From positions 1 to 64,000 of the forward strand of contig JADGJC010000175.1 in the NCBI GenBank assembly GCA_027596075.1: a stretch of 64,000 nucleotides of DNA. The letters run 5' to 3'. Below the pieces are notes generated by a model. It did no database searches and was not told where the DNA came from. It saw only the letters and a program-made list of their open reading frames with translations. A program made the translations under genes and the position numbers. Shown in pieces: positions 45,607 to 58,306 of this stretch (within the stretch, counting starts at the first letter, position 1; each line of letters begins with the position of its first letter). Source of the DNA: Rhizophlyctis rosea (Eukaryota > Chytridiomycota > Chytridiomycetes > Rhizophlyctidales > Rhizophlyctidaceae).

Positions 45607-46243
45607 TATTTACGGCTGGGTTACGGGTTGCTTGATGGGGGGACTTATGAAGCCGGAGCACAGAAAGGCGATGTAAGCGCAAGGCTGACTGATGGCAGAA
45701 AAATTCTGAGCGCGGGCCTAACCGCTGAGTTGCGTTCTGAAGAATGGGTGTGCGAATACCGTTTTTTAGAAGGGCCGCCCAATCGCACTAGAAGCGCAGC
45801 GGATACGTATTAAGTATTGGCAGTACTAATTCACCGCTTACGACAGCTACTTAGCAGGCTGCCTTCAAAATTTCAAACCTCTTCAACGAAGGCTTTTTGG
45901 GCATCGTGTCTCGCATTTGGTGCAAAGAATGTGTGGGCCAGTGAGGCACAGTATGTGTGGCGTTCATTCTCTCAAGCCACCAAGTCATCTATCCAAATAT
46001 GGTAGTCAAGCTGACGACCTTGTGTCGCTGCCTCCACCGGTCTGTCAATCACCAGGTTGATGAGAGCGCAGCTGCGGAAGGACACTTGCTTCTTCACTTT
46101 TCCCACGCTCCCAATCTGCACCCATCTGCTATTGTCTGGGAATAAAACTCAAAAGCAACTACGCGACCTTCTCTGACTATAAGCAACTATCACTGCAATT
46201 CCTTTTTGGCGGCGCGAACGGCTAAGTGGTACAACAACTGACC
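45607..46243. other. Divergent intergenic region
   Basis: About 640 bases between the zinc-finger gene (minus) and the F-box/LRR-like gene (plus), probably with both promoters. No element recognised. Confidence 0.4.
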
Positions 46244-49200
46244 ATGGTTGGCCAAACGGTCCCCATCAATTTCACTGCCCCTTCGCGGGTCTCTCAAAAC
46301 GCCGTGCCGGTCTCTCAAAATGCCGTGCCGATCGCTCAAAATGTCGCGCCGGTCTCTCAAACTCCCGTGCCGGTCTCTCAAACTGTCGCGCCGGTCTCGC
46401 AAAACCCCGTGACGGATTCTGAAACTGCCGTGCCCCCCATCAAGCTCATGCCCACAGAGGTACGGTGTGAACGTATGGAGTATTGCATCAATTGACATTG
46501 ACGTGACACTGCTTTCCGTGCCTACAGCTGCAGATCCAAATTCTCAATTACCTTGACACGTACCATGATGTCGGCAAGATGCTCATGTGCAGGGAGTGGG
46601 TCAAAGCCGTCAATGTAAGTTTGATACGGAGGGATGATTAGTGGGGTGACTGTCTGTATTACAAGATACTTAATAAGTTGTTGTTCTTAACAGGCTCGTC
46701 TCTATGAGCTTGTGGACATCCGCACGGTCAAACAAATCAAAGCCGTCGAAGAAAGCGTCATCCCGGCCTTCAAGCGTCGCCAGGAGGTCGAACGATACCC
46801 AGGCCCCCCTGTGCTTCCATTCAAGTCCATCGTTCTCAGGCCTGAAGGGGCGCACTTCCGAGGCGAAAAGAATGAGGAGGCCCTCCAAAAATACAAAGAG
46901 AAAACTGGCGGTTGCAAAAGCCAAAAAGAATTCAAAAAGAAGACGCGGGACGGGATGAAGACCGTCATTGCCGCATCCAACTTCTGCACGAGTCTGACCA
47001 TCCAAGGTGCGTTCAATTATAGAGATCCAGGTCAATGTGGGTAGCAATAAATGCTTAATTTGCATCGTCGCGCCCTTCAAGGTCGCCCAGAAATCATGCG
47101 CTACGTCATGCGCGCGGCGCCAGAAGATGACCCCGATCCAATCAAGGATGCAGGGGTTCAGCGGACCTTACGCAAATTGGAAACTCTCGACCTGAGCGGC
47201 TGTCAGACTGCAAGCACTGACCATCGGCTTGATTGGATTCTGGACTCTATCTGCGGTGGAATCGACGCACGGGACAATGGTCCATCCGAAGCCGATCCCA
47301 AGGAAGGAACCCCCGTGCCTACGGAAGGCGTTGCCGAAGCCAACCCGTCGGAAGGTGTTGTTCAAGCCAAATCCAAGCAAGGCGCCGCCAAATTGAAATT
47401 CGTGGACGGTGTACGCCAAGCCAATCTCAAAAGGCTCTTGCTCCCGGGCTGCTTCGCACTGACCGACAAGGTATTCGCGAAATTCGGAAAACACTTCGCC
47501 AACCTTCAAGAGCTCGATCTGTCTGGGAACTACACACCGCAAAAGAAATTGAGCTGGAAGAAGCCGCACGTCACGGAGTTTGCTGCTATGTGCGCTCAAT
47601 TGAAGCAGCTGAAGACCTTGCACTACACCCCGCGATTCCGTGAGTGGTCGATGTCATTCTTCATCTTGCCTCCGTCCTTTCTCTAACAAGAACTGCGTTT
47701 TGATTCACAGGCCCCCCGGAAGGTCCCAGGATTCTCAAGGCCATTTTCGGCATTACGACATTGGAGGTATCTTTTGACTTCTGTGTCAACATGTGTAACT
47801 CCGTTCTCAATACTTCTTGCAGGAAGTCGATTTGGTCCACATGGACCGCCTCGAAAACCCTCCGAATGGCCCCGACAGCTTGATGAATGAGGTGGAATTC
47901 AAGTGCTCGAATCTCAAGGTTTGAAGTTCTGACTCTCGAATTTGATAAGTGACGTTTTGCTTACACTCCTACTAGCGGCTCACCATCCGTCGGTCCCCCG
48001 GCCGTCCACAAATCATCAAGGGGGTCTTGAAAGAGTGTCCCCAAATCCAACACATCGCCATCGTCCAATGCGGCGACCTTAACGACGACACCTGCAAATT
48101 GCTGTGCGATCCCGAGAGCGTTGGGGACATCAAATACCGTCCGGAAAAACTCCGTTCCTTCAGCTTGAAGCATTGCGGAGGGTATCGCAGACTCGAGAAC
48201 ACCGTCGTCGAAATCCTATCAAAGGCGACAAGCATGACCCACCTCACCTTGAAAGATCACCCGAACAAGCTGATCCCATCCATGTCCACCACCCGAATAT
48301 TGACCGCCATCTCTGCTCACAGAGGGTTGAAATATGTTGAGCTGTCGTATGCCAACATGAACAAATTCGACGTGTACAGGCAGTTCGCCTACATCGACGG
48401 CCATGTGGACATGGTAGACGTTCAGGAAGACAACCAGCCCAACCAAGGCAGCACCAGTGGTCCATCCGGCATCAGCATTGGTGGTCTCCAGCAGAAGGCA
48501 GTCCCCAGCAACGACGCTCAACAGGACGGGCAGCAAGGCGGTTCCAAGCACAAGAACGGTGGCAAACACAACTCCCACGACAAGAAGCGCGCCAGGCAAA
48601 AGGAGGCGAAGCGTGTCGCTCGAGAGGCCGAGCAAAGTGACCGGGAGGATCTGAAGCGCAAGCGGGCAGCCGACGACGATGACGCCACTGAACCCAGGAC
48701 CAAGCACCACAAGGCGGGCCATCCAGTCAACAAAGCTGACGGACCGAGCAACCAGCCTGTCGTGCCTCCTGCGCTCACAACAACTGGGTTGAAGCGCAAG
48801 CTGCCAGCCGAAAACGACGACAACACTGGACCCGTCGCCAAGCGTCAGAAGGAAGGAGATGACGCCGACAAGCCCCACACGTCACCAGCACCACCTAGAA
48901 AGCGTGCGGTCTTCTCCAACACCACCTGGAAAGGCAAAAGCATCCTCGACCTGAACCGAACCCCGTCCGATGACGTCCGGCAATCGCTCCAAAAGATCTT
49001 CAACGGTCTCCAGTTCCTCGACCCGACCCAGCACGCCGGCCAGCCAGACAAGCGTAGCAGGCGCTGGTACCTCAAGATTCACTTGGACAAGGGGGGTCAC
49101 CCGTACAAGGAGCCGGACCAGAAGGCACTCGCGAAGCAGGTCCATGCGAACCCGGCTTGGGTCAGCAACAGCGAGCACTACAAGACGGTGTACAAGGAGG

Positions 49201-49265
49201 AGGCACAGAGAAAGAAGGACAACGCGAAGAAGGCGAAGAGGGCGAGGAGGGCTCCTACTGCTTGA
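46244..49265 (+). CDS. F-box/LRR-like protein with a heptapeptide-repeat head and a basic tail
   Basis: Seven exons: 46244-46459, 46528-46614, 46694-47006, 47082-47639, 47711-47766, 47823-47918 and 47976-49265. The head carries seven copies of a seven-residue repeat. The second exon (LQIQILNYLDTYHDVGKMLM, CREWVKAVN) looks like an F-box helix set, which would bind Skp1. Leucine-rich-repeat-like segments follow (RTLRKLETLDLSGCQ, ANLKRLLLPGCFALTDKVFA, NLQELDLSGNYTP, KLRSFSLKHCGGY). The last exon adds a long Lys/Arg/Asp-rich tail (KKRARQKEAKRVAREAEQSD) and a final block with WKGKSILDLNRTPSDDVR. The order suggests an SCF ubiquitin-ligase receptor in the nucleus; the substrate is unknown. Fully in frame. 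Confidence 0.65.
46288..46434 (+). repeat. Coding minisatellite, seven 21-bp units
   Basis: Seven tandem 21-bp units within the first exon of the F-box/LRR-like gene, consensus GGTCTCTCAAAACGCCGTGC plus C. They encode V-S-Q-N-A-V-P with changes (IAQNVAP, VSQTPVP, VSQTVAP, VSQNPVT, DSETAVP). The multiple-of-three length keeps frame whatever the copy number. Confidence 0.85.
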
Positions 49266-49729
49266 TTGAATGTGAGTATTTTCGCGACTGTGGTTGCGCG
49301 GTGGGTGGTTTGGGAGGGGATGGATGACAGGGTGGTTTGCATTACATGCGATGGAGAGGACGATCAACAGTATTCAAAGATGGATCCTGACATATTGACA
49401 GCCGGCTAACCTGTGCCCGTTGTTGTCTGCTATGTTCCGTTCGCCCCACCAGGCAAATGAACGTCAAAACGAAGAATGCAAGTTCGAGTTGGTATTGCGT
49501 AGGACTTTGTCCATTCATGTGTTAAATCAGATTCAGCAATATATTTTTTCCTTGCTTTTACTTAAAATGTTTTCGATGCTTCTATGCGATGCTTGGTGAA
49601 TGTACGATTTACCCGTTTTGGACGAGCAGATCTTGATCCATTTGATTATCAAAGTCGGAGTGAATGGGGCCAAACATATCAAGATGCACAGGTTGAGACC
49701 ACTTCCATACAACTTGAAACTTTGTTTAT
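49266..49729. other. Convergent intergenic region
   Basis: About 460 bases between the F-box/LRR-like gene and POT1. AT-rich near 49540-49570; nothing else recognised. Confidence 0.4.
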
Positions 49730-51839
49730 TTACACCAAAAATTCCCCACCGCCAGTGATAACCGTCCCATACATCTTATACCGCCTTACACCACCCTCCC
49801 CCTCCCTCCCCCCAACAACATAACTCTCCACCAAACAATCAAACCACTTCGCGCTCTGAAGCGTTTCCATCGATTTGGAAGCGTCCAGGTCGAAAAGCCT
49901 TCCTAGATATGCTCTGACTTGCTGGAGGCGGTTCGGGTCGCGAGTTAGGTCTGTTGGTGGGAGGTTTTGGAGGAATGTGCGCTGAGAGGGGAGATTTTGT
50001 TTGAGAACTCGCTTGGCGATGAAATTGATTGAATTGCAAGACTTTTTGGTTTTATTGGAGACTTACTGCTTCGGGACCGGAAAGAATGATGGGGACGTGC
50101 CCGCTGCCGTCGGTTAAGAGGAGGGAGAACATGTATTGGTATGACGTGATGGTGTTGTTGCATGTTGGACATGTTTCTGTTTCGGGGGTTAGGCTGGTTG
50201 TAGTTTGCGAGGAAACGGTATTAGCTGGGGCCCCATTCTGAAATGCTTTTGAAGTACTGACCTATGGTTGCACATCTCACACCACGGCCTAGTGAAATGC
50301 TTCACCTCTTTCGGCATGTGATCGCAGACTTTGGCGCGCAAGTGGAATTTGTAGGGTGCGGTTGGGTGTTGGAGCATTTCGGAAATGGTGGAGCCGCGCG
50401 TTCCCGAGTCGGTTATTGCTGTTGTAGGAAAGAAGTCTTCAACGTCAAGAGTAGCGCATGGCAAGTGCTGATCTAGACATTACTTGTGCGAGGCCCAAAT
50501 TCGGCGCGGCGTTCTGCCTCTCTCCTGTGAGGAGCTGATAAGTGCCCATGGTAGCTGACATTCCCCAGTCCCAGCATATACCCACTTTTTCAGTTCCCGC
50601 AACTCGATTGCGCCGCCGTCGAGCATGCTAAAACAGCTCTTCTCAGGGTAATCTCTATCGCCATGGATGATGCCTTCAATCTGACCGTTCCTGTCGAACT
50701 TCGAACGGACATTTCGTAATACAATGTATGATCCGACTATGAGTGAGCGAGCTTTGGTAGCATTCTCATCCCTGAAAGAAGATGTAAGCAAGTAACTCTG
50801 AGATTGGGTAAAAACCAGCCTAAATCTAAGACAGACCATAATGTACAGTTTAGCAGCATCGACTCTGTGACGGGATATGTGTAGGTGTCAACCGACTTGA
50901 TGCTGCCACTGTAGTATGATGAATTAGAGGGGTTCGCAAAGAGATTTGCAAAATGTGATGATCCCACTCACGCCAGATTGTCGTTTGTGGTGTAATCTGT
51001 CAAAACAACCGTAACCTGAGAGCTCTCTTCCGAATACATATGAACTATCTTGGTAGCTTCATGAGTACATGCAACCATTCATTGGCTGACACTGTAAAGT
51101 AAAAAAGATTTCGAACCTGACCACAAACATCAAAAAACACATTCGTTTCTTTGATGTCGGACAATTTCAGCATAGGCCGTTTGGACGCTTTTGTGATTTG
51201 GGTAGGTGGTAGAGAGTCTGTTTCGTTGCTAAACGTTGCCCACCAACTTCGTAGAGCGGCGGCCACGCGGCCATCGAAGGATGATGAATTCGTGTCGTTG
51301 AGGATTTTGGCAAAGTAGGAGGACTTCTTTTGGGCAAGAGCTTGAAGTTTATGGCCGTATTTTTGCACCTGATGAATCATTGTCAGCTCACTTGGCAACA
51401 AATCTTACACTTCTGACGCACACTACCATTACGGAACATTTCAGAATTTGGCCCTTCCCTTCAAACTTAGGCAAGGCTGCCAGTTGTGGGTGGAATATGA
51501 CGATTTGCAAGGTAGAGGAAGGACCCAGGGTTGGGTCAACGACGTTTACCGTGGTGGAATAGTCTGCCAAGCACGTCGGTGAGAGGTGGACGTGATATGA
51601 GGGTGTCGCTGGACTTACCACTTCCTTTCGTTTTGAAAGGGGCTTTATGACTCAGCACAACTCCATATATGACCCCAGTTTGACCACTCTGTAGGTCTGC
51701 TAGACAAGGGATTTCTGAGGCCTTGAAGGAAAGGAAGTGTGAGGCATCGCACCGCGGTGGAAGACTTCAAAGATGTCGACTTTCTTACACCGTTGCTTTT
51801 CAGGAGATCTCTATATTCGTTCATTGTCACAAACACCAT
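49730..51839 (-). CDS. POT1: Protection of telomeres protein 1 (POT1)
   Basis: The ATG at 51839 begins MVFVTMNEYRDLLKSNG. The next exon has SGQTGVIYGVVLSHKAPFKT, followed by DYSTTVNVVDPT and LQIVIFHPQLAALPKFEGKG. This is the first OB fold of POT1, which grips single-stranded telomeric G-rich DNA. A second OB fold follows (MLKLSDIKETNVFFDVCGQV, then VTVVLTDYTTNDNL, with SLIVGSYIVLRNVRSKFD further on). The C-terminal part holds a zinc-ribbon-like cysteine set (PWCEMCNH and ETCPTCNNTITSYQYMFSLL), as in the third OB fold that binds TPP1/Tpz1, and ends at the TAA at 49730-49732. The exon from about 50010 to the end is clean and in frame. POT1 caps chromosome ends and controls telomerase. The gene is complete. 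Confidence 0.8.
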
Positions 51840-52890
51840 GCGCGTTGCCAAAATGGACTGCCGGAGGGTTGACTACGCTACCGCTCAGGTGGAAGATGGG
51901 AAGATGGAATGCCTGAAGGAAAAGGAAAGAGGATGCGGCATGCCCGATGCCCACCCAAAAGTGTCTGAGTGATATTTTTGGTCATTGTCCGGAGTCTCAT
52001 TTATCTTCTTTTAGTCATAGCAATTTGGCTTTCAAACAGATTTTCGAAGGCTTGCCGCTTGAAGGTGGGAGCATGTACGTTGATTCACGATGAATCATTA
52101 CATACCCTGTTGTGTCGGTTCTGTTGTTTGGTTCTGGCCAGCAAGCACCGACAAGCCCCATTTCGCGTTGCACTGCGTCTTACCGCGTGGCCCGAATGGG
52201 GCCCGCCCACTTGGGCGCATGTTCTCCCTCTCATACACGCACAAGGTGGACCAACCTCCTGGTCTGAGCAACTCTCTCCTTGCTGACTTGCTCTCCTGCC
52301 TGACTCTTCGTCCACCACACTTTCTCCCCTGGCTCCTGTTGCTTTTGGTGCTGCAATCTCGTTTCGTTTGCTTGTCAAGGCGCTTCACATCCCATCTGTG
52401 TGCACTTGCTTCGAAGCACCCTCGCGACCACCTCCGTTGGTGCCCGCCGCTTGACCCTCGACATAATTCTTCGCGCTGTTGTGCTTCCCAGACTGGTGTG
52501 GGAACAAGTGAAGCAGCTCTCGACTCAAGAGCCTAGCAAGTGGTTGGTAGTGGTGTGATGCTTTCCGACGACCGTACGAACTCACCATCTGTCACTGTCA
52601 GGGTCATATAAAGCTGGTCCGCAAATTCTTGAACCTCCTCTTTGATGGCGATCACGTTCTTTCCTTGACACAAATCTTCCACTGCGCCAACAGCCCTTTT
52701 CCGTGTCTGCGGACCACATCCATATAGCCAATACCATTGCTTTTGTTTACTTCTGCGCTCAGCACGCTTGTGCCCACCTTCCGTCTGAAATCCCGAAATT
52801 CACCCTGCGTCAGGGGATAACGTTTGGTGACTTGAGGAGGGAGCTTAATAGCAAAAGCGGCTGATTCCAAGGTGAAGGGTGTGTTCAGAC
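51840..52890. other. 1.05-kb divergent intergenic region
   Basis: Lies between POT1 (minus) and the LIM-RhoGAP gene (plus). The middle (52090-52580) is GC-rich and open in several frames on both strands, but none looks like protein. Probably promoters and long 5' leaders. Confidence 0.4.
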
Positions 52891-55800
52891 ATGTCCAGCG
52901 TCAGGGATCCAAAGATTTGTGCCGAATGTCACGAAAGGATTGAAGGGCAATTTGTACGAGCACTCGGTGGTCATTACCATTTGGACTGCTTCCGATGTAA
53001 GGTGCGTAATGCGACTATGCAGCCACGGTCCATCCTAACCACCAGGCGAGTCTTACACGTCAAAATCGCATCGTTCAGGATTGCAACCAAGTTGTCGCAG
53101 AAAAGTTCTTCCCTCTGAAAAATGGCGACAACGTGCCACAAATCTATTGTGAGAAGGATTACTTCAGGCGCCTGGATCTGCTGTGCGCGAAATGCGGAGG
53201 AGCATTGCGAGGTCCACATATCAATGCGCTGAATAAGAAGTATCACTTGGAGCACTTCACGTGCTCCGTGTGTCCGACCGTGTTTCGCCAGCATGATTCG
53301 TACTACGAAAGGGACGGGCAGGTCTACTGTCAATATCACTACTCGATTCTCTATGCGGCGAAATGTGGTGGATGCCAAACAGCCGTGCTGAAGAACTTTG
53401 TGGAGTTCAATAAGGAGAACCTTGTGGAGCAGTGGCATCCGGAATGTTATATGATATATAAGGCGAGTCATCCCGTTCACGAATCAACCTCCTTTGGATG
53501 GGGTTTGGTCTGACTTCCATCTGCAGCTGTGGAATGTAAAGTTGGCTGGAAAGCATTTCGTACCACCGCCTGATCAGGTTACGGATACAGAGGGTATGGG
53601 AAAGTGAGCCCCCGCTATCAACTCATTCCAAAAAGTAACATTTTGGAACAGCCGAAGTCAAACGCCAACAGATCACCGTGGAGAAGGTCGGCAAGATCCT
53701 TCACATCCTTTCCGCCTTCGAAGAGTCATCCGCAGAATGCATTTCGGACATGTTGATACAGTTCTCGGCCCAACATTACGAAGATGGTGTTATGCAGGCG
53801 GGGAAGTTCATTTGCCATATCGAGGCGCTGTTTTCCGGCATCGATGAGATTGAGACGGCATTGGCGGTGTTTGGCGACAGAACTGGATTGCATCATACCA
53901 AGGAACCTAAGCAGCTGGCCAAGCGGATAGTTCACTTCTTCTCGTTGCTGTCTCATACACGCGAGTCGTCAGCTAGGAAGGAAGCCACGAAGGAGATGAT
54001 TTCGCTTGTTACGAGTCTTGCGCATACGCTGAAGATTCTGATTCGTGCCGCGTTGACGGGGGCTTTGAAGCTGGTATGTTGCGTATACCTAGCATTGATG
54101 CCGGAGCTTCTTGTTGAATTTTTATGCAGGAACGAAACCACAGCAATGACACGGCAGTCGATGAGTTCTTGGAGCGATTGGGATCATTGGGAGATCGGGA
54201 TGCAGAGACGAGATTGAACGACTATGGGCCGGATGTCAAAACAGACCTTTGCGCCGTATGCAAAAAATCGGTGGAGGACGAGTGCCTCAAGTATGGGAAC
54301 CACCGGTGGCATGGCTCTTGCTTCCGGTGCAGCGTTTGCAACACGGAGCTAAGAACGCTGTTTGAGGAGGCTGGAGTCGATGAGGCGGACATCAAGGTGT
54401 TTTGTCCGGAGCACACGACACCGCAAGCGCAGAAAGGGGTGGAGAAAGTCACGCAGTTGGAGCAGTATACCTTTTTGCTGCGATGTGCGCTGAAGCGCCT
54501 GTGTATACTGTTGGATGTTCGATGTGAGTAATGTTGAAGACTTGGACTTGGCATGCAGAGTATTGACTGACAGCTGTCTTGTAGTAATTGATGGAAAGCC
54601 AGCAGTTTCAAATTCCAGTTCAGCAGACAAACTGAACCAATCTGCAGAGTCCGTGGCGGACCTTGCGGAGGATGGGGTAGATCAGGCTGAGGCACCACCA
54701 TCCAAACCAGCGAGCGAAAGTGACCCGCAGGAGGGCCAGTTGTCAGATTCCGGAGAAATGCCCGCATCCCGCTCTGTCGAGGACGTCGTGTCATCGGCCA
54801 TGGCGACATTGCCCAGAAAAGCGCGCCCAGAGAGTGACAGCAGTGTGGGGACGTATCACCGGTACGATGAGGACCTGACGACAACGAACGGCAAAGTGAA
54901 GACGCTGGGAGAATCTGGGGTGCCGGCGGTTGATGCGGGGAACGGATCTGTCGGTACGGCCTATGAGAATGGCACTGGGCGGTTTTTGTCGGAGTTGTCG
55001 GGGCTTGAGCATCTAGCTGCGAGGCAGCTTGCGGCGTTGGCGATGCATCCTTTGGTGGAGAGGTATTATAGTTTGGATGAGCTGATGAACTTTGTGGAGA
55101 TGAGGAAGAGGAGTATGTGGTCTAAGGTGGTGGGGGCTATCAAGAAGCCGCCAAAGGCTAAAGGTTCGTCCGCAATCATGTGAAAGGACTCAGCAGAGTC
55201 AAGTGCTGATTGACTATGTTCACTACAGCTGAAGGAACATTTGGAGTGCCACTGGAAATTCTGGTGGAGCGGTATGGTGTGGAGAGCGAATTGGGACCGG
55301 GCTCAAGTTCGACCAGGATACCAATCATCATGGACGCTTGCATCCGGGCATTGCGGAAAATGGGTAAGAAACCGATATTTTGATATGCGTCGTGGAGAAT
55401 ATTAGAATTTAATACTTCATTAGACCTCTCCGTGGAGGGAATATTCCGCAAGAACGGGAATATCAAAAAGCTCAAGACGCAGTCGGACGACCTCGACCGG
55501 GATCCACGCGGTATTGACCTTAGTGGCGACAACCCAATCCAAGTGGCGGCGCTGCTGAAGAAGTTCTTGCGTGATATGCCGGAGCCCTTGCTGACCTTCA
55601 AGTTGCACCGTCTGTTCATTACGTCGCAAAGTATGTTACTCGCTCTTACTATCGAAAACTCGAAGTGTAAGTCGTCAAGTCTCATCCTTCCATGTCAACA
55701 GAGCTACCAGAAGAGCCCCAACGCAAGAAGGTGCTGCACTACGTCTGCTGTCTCCTACCAAAACCCAACCTGGACGTCCTCTCCGTCCTCGCCTGGTTCC

Positions 55801-56363
55801 TACGGGTGGTGTCGGAGCACAGCGGATCGGGTGCCCACACGGATGATGGAAATAAGATGGATTTGGATAACCTGGCGACGGTGATCACGCCTAACATCTT
55901 GTATTCGAAAAGCAAGAACCCGGCGGATGACGAGTCGGTGCTGGCGATTGAGGCGGTGCGGATGTTGTTGAGGTATCAGAACGAGCTTTGGCAGGTGGGT
56001 TTGTAGTTGTCACTTTATTGGACTTGTTGGCGATTCTGTGGGAGGAGATGTTGATAGGTGGATTGACTCAAAACAGGTGCCCGAGGACATCAACAAAGCA
56101 CTGAATGCCGACATCGACATCAGCAATGTAAATAACATGCCGGTTCCTGAGCTGTTGAAGAGATATGAGCAGGCTACCCGGAAACCTTCTGTAAGTGACG
56201 AGCAGATTCAAAGCTTTTGGGAATTCCCACTGCAGACTCTCGGTCATTTTATGTTAACCTCTCCCCATGATAGCAAACGAATCAAAGCAACACAGTCCAA
56301 GAAGACTCGCATGTAGATAACGGGACGACGGCGAACATTGAGGATGATACCCCACATACATAG
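52891..56363 (+). CDS. LIM-domain Rho GTPase-activating protein (Rga1/Rga2 type)
   Basis: Eleven exons from 52891 to the TAG at 56361-56363, all joining in frame. Two LIM domains open the protein: ICAECHERIEGQFVRALGGH ... YHLDCFRCK, and DLLCAKCGGALRGPHINALN ... CSVCPTVF. A third zinc module follows (YAAKCGGCQTAVL), and another LIM lies far downstream (LCAVCKKSVEDECLKYGNHR, HGSCFRCSVCN). Between them is a helical region (VGKILHILSAFEESSAECIS). The C-terminal RhoGAP domain has FGVPLEILVERYG, the arginine finger in VEGIFRKNGNIKKLK, and IQVAALLKKFLRDMPEPLLT. Such proteins switch off Cdc42 or Rho1 to shape polar growth. The intron after IYK at 53462 begins with GC instead of GT. About 900 residues. 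Confidence 0.85.
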
Positions 56364-56904
56364 GGACCTTTAGGGAAATAGTTTCATTTATGTGTGCTTT
56401 GTTTTTTCTTTAGTTTGAGAAGGAATGTTTGTGTATAGTCTTGCCAGTTTCTACCTTTCCCTTCCGCGTTCTTTCTCTAGCTTTCCTTCTCGTTATTATA
56501 TAGTGAATTAGAAGTACTTTTGCAGATTTGCTCTGAGTGACTTTTTTCTTTTCCCCTTCCCCGCCGTTTTGTACTTTAGCTATTCTTTTACGATTGCAAT
56601 TTGAGAAGTAGATTGTGCGATTTTCTTTTGTGGGTTGAGAGTGTGGGAAGTGGTAGGCCTGGGTTGATGTTTAGGGTTTGGACTGGCGACTTGAAGCGCG
56701 TGGAGGCCCCACGGGCCCGTTTAGCCATTTGGCGTCTGATCTGAAATCACTCATTGGCTCACTTGGGTGCGGTGACCGCAGACATCTTTCTGAAATGAGC
56801 GTTGAAGCAGAGGCTGCAGAGCCCTCACTCTCAGAGTTTCACTTCCTCCTCCCACATTCCACCCACCACATTCCAATCCTCCCCTTTCCACGACAACGTC
56901 TAGC
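56364..56904. other. Intergenic region
   Basis: About 540 bases, strongly T-rich at 56390-56620 (3' untranslated region of the GAP gene) and C-rich just before the next ATG. No other feature recognised. Confidence 0.4.
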
Positions 56905-58029
56905 ATGTCTCTACCTCCCTTACCTCGCCCCATCCTCCCCCTCTTCTCCCTACCCGACGAAATAGCAATTTCCATATCCCTCTCCCTCTTTCCCTGCATA
57001 AAAACCACCCTCCGCCTCGCCCTAACCTCCACCACAACCTTCTCCTTAATCGCCACCAACGCCCACCTCTGGCGGTCACTCTACATCCATAACGAGTTCG
57101 TACAGCACGAAACAGCGAGTTGGCGCATAACCGACTTCCCCCGCCTAGTGGAAACCCTTACAAGTGCAACCTACACCGACCATAGGAAGAAAGTCGGGAG
57201 AGGGAGGTTGGTCTGTAACGTCTGGTTCCGGTGCTGTATGTTGATGGCCATGAACATGCGGGCTCAGTGTGTGGAGATTGCGCACCTGCCCATAGCACAT
57301 CACGATTTTGAAAACTACGCCTTCCTGAAAAAGATGGGGCCGGAGGGTCCAGAAGACGGAGAAGGAACCGGGGAGGAGATCGGTGTGGAAAAGCCTTGGA
57401 TGATGGGGGACGGACAATGGGACGCGGATGCAGAGCCCGTCGGCCCGGAAGGCATACAATACAGCAGCAAACACGGGGTCCTCTTTGACACCTCAGACGA
57501 CTATCTCACCACATATCTTTACAACGAGTCCCAGCTCACCGAGTCTGACCTCGAAAAGGAACGTGCCCAAATCCTGGAGGAAAACGCCCAAAATTTGGAA
57601 ATGGCCAAGGAGGAGGGATGGGACCCCAGCCCACAAGAATTACGTCCATCCAACATTGGTCAAATCATCAAATTCGGGGACTGGGTCAATGCAGGCGACT
57701 GGCGGGCTTGTGGCAAATACTACGTCACATTAGCATCGGCAATAACGCACCTACCACCCCATCTCGAAAACCACAAGGCAAAGTATGTACTGGTCTACCG
57801 ACGCACAGGCCTAGACGAATACGCTGCAGTTCCGCGGGAGTTTGCTCCACCCACTTTCCCGTTTTTGTATCAGGTGTATCCTTGGATAGATAGTTGGTTG
57901 AGGACTCATATTTTGAAGAATGGGCAGCGGCTTCAGGTTCAAGGATGGGGAGTAAGTTTTGAATGATGTTGGGGAGTTTGAATGGGGGCGCGTCTCATTG
58001 AAGGGGGACTGAGGGAGCAGGAAGATTAA
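56905..58029 (+). CDS. F-box-like protein with a SMI1/KNR4-like or unassigned C-terminal domain
   Basis: One long exon (56905-57951), then probably a 9-base last exon at 58021-58029: the text GGA|GTAAGT...GCAG|GAAGATTAA gives W-G-E-D and a stop. Without splicing the frame ends six codons later at 57966. The N-terminus LFSLPDEIAISISLSLFPCI and LALTSTTTFSLIATNAHLWR has the L-P-x-E-I...W-R pattern of an F-box, which links substrates to Skp1-Cullin ligases. The middle is acidic (GPEGPEDGEGTGEEIGVEKP). The C-terminal half, with IGQIIKFGDWVNAGDWRACG and the aromatic FPFLYQVYPWIDSWLRTHIL, looks folded, but I do not recognise it firmly. Confidence 0.55.
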
Positions 58030-58306
58030 GATAGATCATGATAGGGAGCGAGCAATATTGTAGCGGAATTATATAGCAAAAACTCAATCTCTGTATGCAC
58101 GCCTTTTGACTGTGGAGAATGTATATGGTTGTATAAAATGCCCCATTTTTGGCCCAACCTTTTTTCTGTGTGCGGTGCTTTGCAAACCCATGCGTGATCT
58201 GAACATAGACATTTCCATGTAATCAATACGATAACACAGATTTTCAACATAACTTTCACGACAGTCCGGAAATGGCGCGCTTCATGACATCTCGTATCGC
58301 AGCGTT
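58030..58306. other. Intergenic region
   Basis: About 280 bases of AT-rich sequence after the F-box-like gene; nothing recognised. Confidence 0.4.
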
